Source of the DNA: CAYOPZ01 sp964406005 | GTDB lineage: Bacteria; Bacteroidota; Bacteroidia; Bacteroidales; SM23-62 | DNA length: 34,673 nt | Assembly (NCBI GenBank): GCA_964406005.1 | Contig: CAYOPZ010000033.1 | Location: 1-34,673, forward strand | Direction of reading: 5' to 3' | In this document: piece after piece, positions 6,947 to 14,377 of the stretch | Position numbering within the stretch: the stretch's first letter is position 1 | Layout of the letters: every line of letters starts with the position of its first letter | The notes under the pieces: model-generated | Seen by the model: only the letters and a program-made list of their open reading frames with translations | The model's database searches: none | What the model was told of the DNA's origin: nothing | Made by a program: the position numbers and the translations under genes

Positions 6947-7522
6947 GTGAACAGAGACGGGGACAATATATGTGTCGAGAAAGTTCTCTCGGGTGACAGG
7001 AATGCATATGCCGTTCTCGTCGACCGCTATAAGAATATGGTCCTTACCCTTGCCCTGCGGTTGGTGCGGAACAGGGAAGAGGCGGAAGAGATCGCCCAGG
7101 ATGCCTTTGTAAAGGCGTTCAGATCCCTGCCGGGGTTCAGGGGAAAATCGAAGTTTTCCACCTGGCTGTACAGGATCGTTTACAATACGGCGATTTCCAG
7201 CCTGAGGAAGAAAGAGACCGAAAGGGTTCAGGCCGTTGGCGACGACCTTCCTGATACGGAGCCCGCCGAAAGCCGGAGCATGTATGCATCCCTTACCGGT
7301 GAGGAACGGAAAAAGTTCATTGACAAAGCGCTTGAAACACTCAGTGAAGAGGAAAGATTCCTGGTCATTATGCATTATTATGAAGACAGTGAGCTGGATG
7401 AACTGGCTGAGATCACGGGCCTTACCAAGACAAATGTCAAGGTCAGGCTGCACCGGACGCGAAAAAAGATGATGGCATACCTGAGATCCTATTTGAAGGA
7501 AGAAACATACAGTTTGTTATGA
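6947..7522 (+). CDS. ECF sigma factor (sigma-70 family)
   Basis: This 191-residue protein has the standard two-domain ECF layout. Region 2 contains SGDRNAYAVLVDRYKNMV, EEAEEIAQDAFVKAFRSL and FSTWLYRIVYNTAISSLRKK. A charged linker follows, then region 4 with LSEEERFLVIMHYYEDSELDELAEITGLTKTNVKVRLHRTRKKM. The start is GTG 6947; an in-frame stop at 6938 rules out an upstream start and the region 2 spacing fits. It overlaps the next gene, a two-helix membrane protein, by 4 bases (ATGA), the usual arrangement for a sigma factor and its membrane anti-sigma. It probably responds to an envelope signal and regulates its own operon and the divergent DUF6249-like gene. Confidence 0.95.
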   Translation: MNRDGDNICVEKVLSGDRNAYAVLVDRYKNMVLTLALRLVRNREEAEEIAQDAFVKAFRSLPGFRGKSKFSTWLYRIVYNTAISSLRKKETERVQAVGDDLPDTEPAESRSMYASLTGEERKKFIDKALETLSEEERFLVIMHYYEDSELDELAEITGLTKTNVKVRLHRTRKKMMAYLRSYLKEETYSLL

Positions 7523-7965
7523 AAAAAACAGAGAATCAAGAAAAAAAGCTGATTTCTGAAATGATCGAACATATGGAGATCAGCCAGGCAGGCAAAGATT
7601 TTACCCGGAAGGTTATGGAAAGGGTAAATCTTGAACCTCTCCCGTCCCGGATAACGGCCCAACCCCTGGTCAGCAAAACGGCATGGATCATCACCGGGAT
7701 CCTGTTCTGCACATTGCTGGTCCTCATTCTGACCGGATGGTCCCCAACCCCAGCAGCCCCCGCAGGCAACGGATCTTCTATTGCCTTCGATATACCTGAC
7801 CTTAACAGCTATACCGGGGAACTCATGGAATGGATCAACAGATCAATGGGAACCCTGACCTGGTACACCATCGGCCTGGCCTCACTGTTCATCCTAACCC
7901 TTCTGAACCGCTTCCTTAAAAATCCAGGATTCACCAGGAGATTTTTTCTTTGGCTTGGTTCCTGA
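7519..7965 (+). CDS. Two-helix membrane protein, presumed anti-sigma factor
   Basis: This 148-residue protein has a cytosolic, charged, helical N-terminus (about residues 1-50, EKKLISEMIEHMEISQAGKDF), a first membrane helix near residues 52-71, a short periplasmic Pro/Ala/Gly-rich loop, and a second helix near residues 112-130 followed by a basic tail. It is translationally coupled to the ECF sigma factor (ATGA overlap), which is the main argument for an anti-sigma role; no zinc-finger HxxxCxxC motif is present. Bacteroidota often have such short, poorly conserved partners. The assignment rests on context and topology, not on a recognised domain. Confidence 0.65.
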   Translation: MKKTENQEKKLISEMIEHMEISQAGKDFTRKVMERVNLEPLPSRITAQPLVSKTAWIITGILFCTLLVLILTGWSPTPAAPAGNGSSIAFDIPDLNSYTGELMEWINRSMGTLTWYTIGLASLFILTLLNRFLKNPGFTRRFFLWLGS

Positions 7966-7984
7966 GCACCAAAATTGTCAGTCT

Positions 7985-8038
7985 TTCAGGGGGTTATTAT
8001 CTATTTTTTTTTAGTTTTATGACTTATTACCCCCTGAA
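7985..8038. promoter_or_regulatory. Strong inverted repeat before the second sigma gene
   Basis: TTCAGGGGG at 7985-7993 and CCCCCTGAA at 8030-8038 are a perfect 9-bp inverted repeat around a 36-base T-rich interval. It starts 20 bases after the upstream stop codon and ends 10 bases before the favoured GTG start of the sigma factor. It may be a transcript terminator for the upstream pair, an operator, or an RNA structure controlling sigma translation. Confidence 0.5.
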
Positions 8039-8048
8039 CGCATGCGCA

Positions 8049-8633
8049 GTGAGTGAATTTTCAGTCGAGGAAATCATAGAAGGCATTAGGTCTCGCGATA
8101 ACTGTGTGTTACAACATGTTTATAAGAACTATTACTCCTCCATTCATCATTTCATTATCAATAACAGTGGCTCACAGGATGACGCCAAGGATATTTTCCA
8201 GGAGTCTGTCATTGTGATATATAGAAAAGTAAAGGATCAAGATCACTTTATTCTTAACAGCAGTTTTAAAACGTTCATTTATTCCATAGCCAGGAACTTA
8301 TGGCTCAAAAACCTTCGTGCCAGAAAGTATGAAGGGAAGAAAATACAGGATCAGCAAAAGTATGTTGAACTGAAAGAAGAACCCTTCAAGTTCAGTAATG
8401 AGGATTTGAAAATGAGCCTGTATCAGAAATACTTCAGACTACTTCCTGAAGATTGTCAGAAGATACTCCAATTATCGGTTAAAGAAATTCCACAGAAAGA
8501 GATATCTCAGGCGATGGGCTTTAAAAGTGAGAATTATGTGAAAAAGCGTAAGCACGACTGTAAGGAGAAACTGATCAAAATGATTAAAGAGGATCCGCGG
8601 TATCCTGATTTATGGGATGAACCGGACAACTGA
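8049..8633 (+). CDS. ECF-type sigma factor linked to the CHAT locus
   Basis: This 194-residue protein (from GTG 8049) is a sigma-70 family factor. Region 2 is seen in VYKNYYSSIHHFIINNSGS, DDAKDIFQESVIVIYRKV and SSFKTFIYSIARNLWLKNLR; region 4 in LPEDCQKILQLSVKEI followed by PQKEISQAMGFKSENYVKKR. ATG 8019 is an alternative start but lies inside the inverted repeat at 7985-8038 and adds residues not expected in the family; an even earlier start at 7950 overlaps the upstream gene. It differs clearly from the sigma factor at 6947 and is more AT-rich. The stop codon abuts the stop codon of the convergent TPR-CHAT gene with no spacer. Its likely anti-sigma partner is the TPR protein at 12266, on the far side of the CHAT gene. 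Confidence 0.88.
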   Translation: MSEFSVEEIIEGIRSRDNCVLQHVYKNYYSSIHHFIINNSGSQDDAKDIFQESVIVIYRKVKDQDHFILNSSFKTFIYSIARNLWLKNLRARKYEGKKIQDQQKYVELKEEPFKFSNEDLKMSLYQKYFRLLPEDCQKILQLSVKEIPQKEISQAMGFKSENYVKKRKHDCKEKLIKMIKEDPRYPDLWDEPDN

Positions 8634-11537
8634 TCATGAATAAATTGAATCCGGTTTGAAGATTTCTTTTTTCCTACTTTTTTTTCTAATCCGAATAAAA
8701 CCAGCTATTACGATCACAAATAGAATAAAAATTCCGGTAAGCCAGTAAAAGGTCTTATAACTTTTGGGATATAGCGGGTTGGTATCGCCGATAATCACGT
8801 AACTTGACCAAAAATAAGGATTGGCCCTCAGATTGTCGGCATTTTTCAGAAAATTAAGTTTTGCCTGCTGCAAAGCTTCCGCTTTTGACTTTCCGGCTTT
8901 CAGGTTTTTATAAAAACTCTGCATTAACTGAGCGCCCGATTTGTCAGAAACTTCCCAGAGGGTCATTACAATACTCGGACATCCGGCATACATAAATCCA
9001 CGTGCCAGGCTCATCACCCCTTCTCCCTTCATAAACTTTCCATAACCTGTATTACAGGAGCTTAGCACCGCCATTCTGGCGTTATATCGCATATTATATA
9101 TTTCATAAGTATTCAGGAATCCATCATTTTCATTGTCAACGTTTTGTTGGAATGCCAGTTTGGAATACATGGGATCTTCATTATTTACTACCGTATGCAT
9201 GGCAAGATGGAGAATTTTATAATCACCAGCCATTTCCTTAAACCTACTTTCTGTCGCTTCATCATCCGTGTATACATCACCAGAAATGAGTCTCGAAATC
9301 GTTCTAACTTCATCTTTAACACCCGGAATAGGTATAAGATTATCCCGGTATGCATCCAGGAAATCCTGATTTATCTGGGTCATCTGATTTTGACTGTAAA
9401 GATTTGAATAGTCAGGTGCAAATGCCAGAAGCTCTTTGGTTGGGTTTACTTGGGGGTCATTAGTCTCACAATATAGTGTCGCCGAATAGGCATAATTTAT
9501 TGCATATTCCTTTATGAGGTAAGGTAGATTTTTATATTTAATAGTATTTGAATATTCTGGGAAGGTCAGCAGTGCTTCAAAAGGAATATACGAAAGCAAG
9601 CCGTCAGGTATTATAATAATAGTTTTACCAATAATCTTATTTTTACAAGGATCGATTAAAGTCCGATAAATATTATAAGAACTTTTACAGTATTCCTTGA
9701 ATTGATCTGTTACGTCTGAAGAAAATGAAGGTTGAGTTAGATATGTTCTTAAAATATTTATATCAATAAAAAAGTTACTATCGACTTTAGATTGTATGAG
9801 ATTGTAAGAATTTTGTGAAAATACATACATATAAATAATAGAATCAGTAACAGTGTATTCAATCAATGTTTCATCCTTCTTCAAACTTTTAATAAGATCA
9901 CCAATTGGTATAACCTTTGTATCATATTTCAGTTCATAATATTCCGGATATGATCTTTCGAAATCATATAATAATTGATCATTCTGTTGTTTTAACCAAA
10001 ATAATTTTTCTTCCCATTGTTCAATTTTAAGCAGATCCTGTTGATCTTTCTTTTTCTCTTCAAAAATCAACTCTTCATATAATGCTAGTTGTCTTGATAG
10101 ATCTTTTTCTTGGGTTAATAATTCCTGTGGTATCCCCCCAAACTGTTTTGCAGATAAATTACGTATTGAGATTAAAAGACTAAAGGCTCTAGCCTTTTCA
10201 TTGAATTCCATTGCTTTCTGTAAGTAAATTGGATTTTTTGTTTTTTCATACAGGAGACTTGCTACGACTATTGCTTGTTTAAATGTTTCATATTGTTGTC
10301 TGGAAATAATAAATCTACTTTCCTCGCTATCAAATCTAATTCTGATTCTATCAATGTTTTGGATAGCTAATTCAAATGTATTCAAACTCGTTTCCAAATC
10401 CTTGATATCTCTATTTTTACGGTAAGAATCCAATAGTATCCTCCCTTTTAACTTAATAGATTCTAAGAGTCTTACATTTAAAATATTATTAGTAAAAGTT
10501 GGATTACTATAAATCGAAGTATCATTAAAATCTGGTTCTGCAAAGATTAACGATTTTTGGATGTTTTTAAGAGCTAATTTATAATCATGATGATACAGGT
10601 AATAGAATTCACCAATATTAAAATAGCATCGAGAAATTTCCGTATATTTAGTATTTGCTGCCCTATAATATAACTCTAAAGAGTTGTCATAAAGTTCTTT
10701 ACCACTTTTAAAGTTATTTAATTTTTCTATATAGAAGAGCCCAAGATTCATAAGAAATGGGGCGTTTTCAGGATTGTTATAACCATAGTAAGAATTAGCA
10801 ATTTTTATTGCATCAATATAATATTTTCTAGCTTGATCATTTTTATGCAATCTATCGTAGCATATAGCTATACTTGATACAATGTTTAATTCATCTGATT
10901 GATTGTTAGACCTGTCATACTGCAATGCCTTAGTGAAACTTTGAATTGCATCACTATACTCTTCAGCATATTGATAAATAATACCTAAATTATAGTATGC
11001 TTTACTTAAAAGATTATAATCAATATTACTTTGCTTTTTATATATCCTAATCCCATTATTACAATAAATTTTGGCTTTTTCATAATCTCCAAGAATTCTG
11101 AATACAATTGCTTGGTTAATATAAACTGAACCTAAGTCGTAATAGTTGCTATCTATTCTTCGATATATTATTTCTGCTTCTTTATAACTTGCTAAAGCTT
11201 CTTCAAATCTCCATGTATTATAATATAAAACTCCGAGATTTACATATGAATTCCCAAGCCTTAAATCTGTTTCACTTAATACTTCTTTTTTAATATTATG
11301 TGATTTTATTAGGAAACTGTAGGCTTCTTCATAGTTTTCCTTGACAAGGTAATTGTATCCTTCTGATTCGTAATACTTCATTAATGAATCAAGAGTATCG
11401 AAAGGAACTGAGAGATAAAATGAATCGAATGTATCTTGATAATCATTATTACTTGGATATATTTTGTATTTATCGGAAATAATTAAAATAACAAGGCCAC
11501 AAATAATTAATATTCTTAAGTAATTTTTATAATTCAT
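8634..11537 (-). CDS. Membrane-anchored TPR-CHAT caspase-like protease
   Basis: This 967-residue protein has an N-terminal hydrophobic segment (residues 8-21), a long array of tetratricopeptide repeats (about residues 55-380, e.g. SYVNLGVLYYNTWRFEEALA, KAYYNLGIIYQYAEEYSDAI), a helical linker, and a C-terminal CHAT domain (about 600-915). The caspase-type dyad is intact: His781 in LHLAMHT and Cys828 in SSCNTG. A second membrane helix (about 931-949) ends in a cluster of Lys/Arg. By the positive-inside rule the TPR and protease domains should face the periplasm. CHAT proteases include separase-like enzymes, the type III-E CRISPR protease and activators of bacterial gasdermins. The gene sits between a sigma factor and a presumed anti-sigma and diverges from a small GG-motif peptide gene, either of which may be its target. 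The TPR-coding part is markedly AT-rich. Confidence 0.93.
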   Translation of the reverse strand: MNYKNYLRILIICGLVILIISDKYKIYPSNNDYQDTFDSFYLSVPFDTLDSLMKYYESEGYNYLVKENYEEAYSFLIKSHNIKKEVLSETDLRLGNSYVNLGVLYYNTWRFEEALASYKEAEIIYRRIDSNYYDLGSVYINQAIVFRILGDYEKAKIYCNNGIRIYKKQSNIDYNLLSKAYYNLGIIYQYAEEYSDAIQSFTKALQYDRSNNQSDELNIVSSIAICYDRLHKNDQARKYYIDAIKIANSYYGYNNPENAPFLMNLGLFYIEKLNNFKSGKELYDNSLELYYRAANTKYTEISRCYFNIGEFYYLYHHDYKLALKNIQKSLIFAEPDFNDTSIYSNPTFTNNILNVRLLESIKLKGRILLDSYRKNRDIKDLETSLNTFELAIQNIDRIRIRFDSEESRFIISRQQYETFKQAIVVASLLYEKTKNPIYLQKAMEFNEKARAFSLLISIRNLSAKQFGGIPQELLTQEKDLSRQLALYEELIFEEKKKDQQDLLKIEQWEEKLFWLKQQNDQLLYDFERSYPEYYELKYDTKVIPIGDLIKSLKKDETLIEYTVTDSIIYMYVFSQNSYNLIQSKVDSNFFIDINILRTYLTQPSFSSDVTDQFKEYCKSSYNIYRTLIDPCKNKIIGKTIIIIPDGLLSYIPFEALLTFPEYSNTIKYKNLPYLIKEYAINYAYSATLYCETNDPQVNPTKELLAFAPDYSNLYSQNQMTQINQDFLDAYRDNLIPIPGVKDEVRTISRLISGDVYTDDEATESRFKEMAGDYKILHLAMHTVVNNEDPMYSKLAFQQNVDNENDGFLNTYEIYNMRYNARMAVLSSCNTGYGKFMKGEGVMSLARGFMYAGCPSIVMTLWEVSDKSGAQLMQSFYKNLKAGKSKAEALQQAKLNFLKNADNLRANPYFWSSYVIIGDTNPLYPKSYKTFYWLTGIFILFVIVIAGFIRIRKKSRKKEIFKPDSIYS

Positions 11538-11591
11538 TTGGTAATCAGGACTCTGTTCATGAAGGGGAAAGATATGTAATATAAATATAGG

Positions 11592-11615
11592 AATTTATTT
11601 AGCAATAAATTTTTT
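11592..11615 (+). terminator. AT-rich hairpin followed by a T-run
   Basis: AATTTATT, loop TAGC, AATAAATT, then TTTTT. It lies in the 243-base divergent gap between the CHAT gene and the GG peptide gene, which has no other gene and no clear TAnnTTTG promoter on either strand. It is weak, and there is no obvious + strand transcript for it to end. Confidence 0.25.
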
Positions 11616-11780
11616 CTAGAATGTAGATTGTATCATAAAGGAAAATAGTTGGTTTTTTATTTAATTACAATTTTTGGGTAACCTCATTGGGTTTTGTGGA
11701 ATAAAGATATGAATTGATCCCTATTAAGCGTTAGCCGAAAAGCTTAAACAGAGTAGGCATAATTCCCAAAATCCTGAAAA

Positions 11781-11951
11781 ATGAAAAATTTATTCGCCCT
11801 GTTATCCGAAAAAAGATGTGAAGTTTCTTTCGCAACTTTCAGCAATGACATTTTGACTGTAAACGAACTTCTGAATGTAAGAGGAGGAGGAGAACCTTAT
11901 CAAAAAGAAATGCCTATTATCATTCCTCCTCCTGATGATGATGACGAGTAG
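11781..11951 (+). CDS. Small GG-motif peptide with Pro/Asp tail (CHAT-locus peptide)
   Basis: This 56-residue ORF begins MKNLFALLSEKRCEVSFATF, continues SNDILTVNELLNVRGGG and ends EPYQKEMPIIIPPPDDDDE. The middle part has the pattern of Bacteroidota leader peptides in which an amphipathic helix (LTVNELLNV) is followed by a Gly-Gly processing site; the rest would be a 19-residue mature peptide with a run of prolines and acidic residues. A single Cys (Cys13) lies in the leader. No C39-peptidase ABC transporter or modifying enzyme is in the window, so export or modification cannot be shown. It starts 243 bases from the divergent TPR-CHAT protease, and is a candidate substrate or signal for it. 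Coding status is supported by an adenine-rich lead-in (CTGAAAA), a coherent composition and a leader-like motif. Confidence 0.7.
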   Translation: MKNLFALLSEKRCEVSFATFSNDILTVNELLNVRGGGEPYQKEMPIIIPPPDDDDE

Positions 11952-12265
11952 GAGTTGGTGATTCGTTTGTTGAAGTTTGCCTGGGGCAGACTTCAGACGG
12001 CTTTGAAATAGAATTTCGGGGCATTGTATGCAGCTTGGTATAAGCTGGATATAATGGAACGATAAGATTCATTTCCCGGGAGGGAAGTGGAGGCACAAGC
12101 GAAAGGTGTATTGCATCTGTTCGTGAGGTGTGCCGGAATATTGTAAGGTCATGTGCCTTGCAGGTTGAGTACGAATATAATGTTACAACTATATATATGT
12201 CTGTACACATGACGTAAATATGTGTGTGTGTAAGTATATGAAAGTATAATCAATATCATATAATT
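11952..12265. other. Gene-free stretch before the TPR anti-sigma gene
   Basis: No convincing gene lies here; the open frame on the minus strand (11920-12210) overlaps the GG peptide and has no family features. The region contains a small hairpin (CAGCTT/AAGCTG at 12031-12047) and, close to the next start, alternating TA/TG tracts (about 12187-12240). A promoter for the downstream gene is expected here, but no TAnnTTTG box was found, which would fit use of an ECF sigma factor. Confidence 0.4.
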
Positions 12266-13024
12266 ATGGAAAAGATGAGTAATAAGTACAGGGAATTCAT
12301 CCGGCCGTTCCTGGATGGAGAATTGAGCCGGGAGGAGTTGGACTGGTTCAGCAAGGAACTGGAATCCAATGCGGTCCTGGCTGAGGACATAAGGTTATAC
12401 CGGGAGGTTGACAATGCCATTCGTGAGCAGGACGTAATGGAATTGCGCGACCAGCTGGACGTGATCCACAACACGATTGGAGAACCCGGCGTACCTGTCA
12501 AACAAACACGGTACAGAAAGGTGATATCGTATGGTGCCATTGCATCTCTGGCCATACTGTTATCGCTCGGTGTACTGCTGAAGGTGCAGCACAAGAAGCT
12601 GAGCAACCAGCAGATCTATGAAAGGCACTTTGAGCCATATGAAGTTACCATGGTATACAGGTCTGCCGGGGATGAAGATTTGCAGTGGCAGAAGGCGGTG
12701 ACTGCTTATAATGAGCAGGATTACACTGCTGCCATTCCACTGTTCAAACAGTTGCTTGAGAAGCATCCGGAAGAAATGGAGTACCAGTTGTCCCTTGGTA
12801 TCAGTTACATGGAGGAGGAACAGTACAACCAGGCCGGTTCAAGTTTCAGGACGATCATCGACCAGAATGACAACCTGTATATTGAACAGGCGGAATGGTA
12901 CCTCGGGTTCTGTTATCTTCAGACGGGACAGAACGAGGAAGCAAGGAAGCAATTCAGGGAAATTGCCCGGAGCAACAGCAGTTACAACAATAAAGCAAAA
13001 ATTGTCCTGAGAAGAATCAAGTAA
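12266..13024 (+). CDS. Single-pass TPR protein with anti-sigma architecture
   Basis: This 252-residue protein has a cytosolic N-terminal helical domain (about 1-84, with KYREFIRPFLDGELSREELD and an acidic/helical follow-up), one membrane helix (about 86-105, VISYGAIASLAILLSLGVLL) and a C-terminal domain with two or three TPRs (about 140-240: AVTAYNEQDYTAAIPLFKQL, YQLSLGISYMEEEQYNQAGS, WYLGFCYLQTGQNEEARKQF). The N-terminal part resembles the sigma-binding segments of Bacteroidota anti-sigma factors that lack a zinc motif, and the TPRs would sense or bind partners in the periplasm. The natural partner is the sigma factor at 8049, now separated by the inverted CHAT gene and the peptide gene. A histidine kinase gene follows by 20 bases. 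The anti-sigma role is inferred from topology and context. Confidence 0.75.
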   Translation: MEKMSNKYREFIRPFLDGELSREELDWFSKELESNAVLAEDIRLYREVDNAIREQDVMELRDQLDVIHNTIGEPGVPVKQTRYRKVISYGAIASLAILLSLGVLLKVQHKKLSNQQIYERHFEPYEVTMVYRSAGDEDLQWQKAVTAYNEQDYTAAIPLFKQLLEKHPEEMEYQLSLGISYMEEEQYNQAGSSFRTIIDQNDNLYIEQAEWYLGFCYLQTGQNEEARKQFREIARSNSSYNNKAKIVLRRIK

Positions 13025-13044
13025 TTATTTCCCACAGGAGGGAC

Positions 13045-13917
13045 ATGGAAAAAACACGGTCATACGAAGAGTTGCAGGCATACATTGCAAAACTGGAAAA
13101 CAGGATCAGGGATCTGGAGGCCCAGCTGGAGGGGCAGGAGAACCAGACAGCCAGGCTCAAGGCCCGTTTCCTGTCGAATATTTCCCATGAATTGCGGACG
13201 CCCATGAATGCGATACTGGGATTTTCCAGCCTTCTGAACGACCAGAAGCTTCCCTCTAACAAAAGGGAAGAGTATATGGATCACATCAATCAGAGCAGCG
13301 CAAGACTGCTCAATGTTGTGGAAGAGATGATCGATGTGTCAATGATCCAGACGGGACAGCTCAAGATAAGGATAGATGAATGCCTGGTCAACCAGGTGCT
13401 CTCGGAGATTTATCATTATTACAATGTTGACAGGCACCGCAACCAGAGGAATCATATTGCCTTGCTGCTGAACCTCGGTGCCAGGGGCAAAGATTTCAGG
13501 ATTTTTACGGATCAATTCAGGCTTCACCAGGTTATTTCGAACCTGCTGGGCAATGCTTTCAAATATACGGAGAAGGGAATTATTGAATTCGGCTATTCTG
13601 TGGAGGATGAAGAGAAAGAAAAGGTTACCTTCTTTGTCACGGATAGCGGGAAGGGTATACAACAGGAGAAATTCAAGGAGATTTTTGACAGCTTTGAAAG
13701 GGGCGGCGATGAGGATGCCGCCAGGAAGCTGGATGGCGGGATCGGCCTGGGGCTGACGCTTTCAAAAGGGATCGTAGAATTAATGGGCGGTAAGATATGG
13801 GTCGAGGAAAACGTTTTCAAGGGAACAACTTTTAAATTTTCTCTCCCTACTACTGCTAAAGAGGAAATGGATTCACAGGAGAATCCGTTCTCAACGAATA
13901 ATTTGTTTATTGCCTGA
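13045..13917 (+). CDS. Soluble histidine kinase with coiled-coil N-terminus
   Basis: This 290-residue protein has no membrane segment. Residues 5-40 form a coiled coil (SYEELQAYIAKLENRIRDLE), followed by a HisKA domain with the phosphoacceptor His48 in SNISHELRTPMNAILGF and a HATPase_c domain with NLLGNAFKYTEKG (N box), VTDSGKGI (G1), GGIGLGLTLSKGI (G2) and GTTFKF. All kinase boxes look functional. There is no PAS, GAF or receiver domain, so input must come by protein contact. It follows the TPR anti-sigma-like gene by 20 bases with an unusually strong, very close Shine-Dalgarno-like AGGAGGG (13036-13042), arguing for cotranscription. No response regulator is encoded nearby. Confidence 0.9.
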   Translation: MEKTRSYEELQAYIAKLENRIRDLEAQLEGQENQTARLKARFLSNISHELRTPMNAILGFSSLLNDQKLPSNKREEYMDHINQSSARLLNVVEEMIDVSMIQTGQLKIRIDECLVNQVLSEIYHYYNVDRHRNQRNHIALLLNLGARGKDFRIFTDQFRLHQVISNLLGNAFKYTEKGIIEFGYSVEDEEKEKVTFFVTDSGKGIQQEKFKEIFDSFERGGDEDAARKLDGGIGLGLTLSKGIVELMGGKIWVEENVFKGTTFKFSLPTTAKEEMDSQENPFSTNNLFIA

Positions 13918-13970
13918 CCGGTGCCCGGATAACAGGGCGAAAATTTTCCGGTATTGGCCGGGGACAGGGA

Positions 13971-14348
13971 TCAAAAGGGAAGGTCGTCGAACTCCTCTGA
14001 TGGGGGAGCATCCTCCTCCTCTGAAAAGGGTGGGGGAGGAGGCTCTTCCGGAGCCGCGGCGATCTTTTCTATTCTCCAGGCTTCAAGGTTTGTAAAATAG
14101 CTTACATTCTTGTCTTTCACCCAGCGCCTTCCGCGGACATTGAAATTTACCCGTATCTCATCCTGGAGATTGAAATTGTCGATCAGCGAACAACGATCCT
14201 GGGTCAGCTGGAACTTTATATAATCGGTGAATTCCATGCCGCCCTGGTTTTCCGATTTCTCGACGATGAACTCACGCTTCCGGAAAGCATCACTTACCTG
14301 CTGAACATCGAACTTTTCAATCAGTTTGCCGGTCAGTTCAAAACTCAT
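13971..14348 (-). CDS. DUF3127 protein with SSB-like acidic tip
   Basis: This 125-residue protein opens with MSFELTGKLIEKFDVQQVSD and RKREFIVEKSE and continues with the strand-rich stretch ending in FNVRGRRWVKDKNVSYFTNLEAWRI, the DUF3127 family pattern, an OB-fold-like domain common in Bacteroidota. After residue 95 the chain becomes a disordered Pro/Glu tail (EEPPPPPFSEEED) ending in DDLPF, which mirrors the DDDIPF tip that single-stranded DNA-binding protein uses to recruit repair enzymes. A role in DNA metabolism is therefore likely but inferred. It is followed, 29 bases upstream on the same strand, by the FKBP gene and may share its transcript. It converges with the histidine kinase gene. 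Confidence 0.82.
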   Translation of the reverse strand: MSFELTGKLIEKFDVQQVSDAFRKREFIVEKSENQGGMEFTDYIKFQLTQDRCSLIDNFNLQDEIRVNFNVRGRRWVKDKNVSYFTNLEAWRIEKIAAAPEEPPPPPFSEEEDAPPSEEFDDLPF

Positions 14349-14377
14349 CGCCTTTCTATGATTGCGGATATGATTTT

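Noticed and set aside
8634..11951. A gasdermin or CRISPR type III-E component next to the TPR-CHAT gene
   Set aside because: No gasdermin-like membrane protein, Cas gene or repeat array was seen in the window, so those known CHAT contexts do not apply here.
11920..12210. A 96-residue minus-strand ORF after the GG peptide
   Set aside because: It overlaps the peptide gene's end, has no hydrophobic or family pattern and no plausible promoter.
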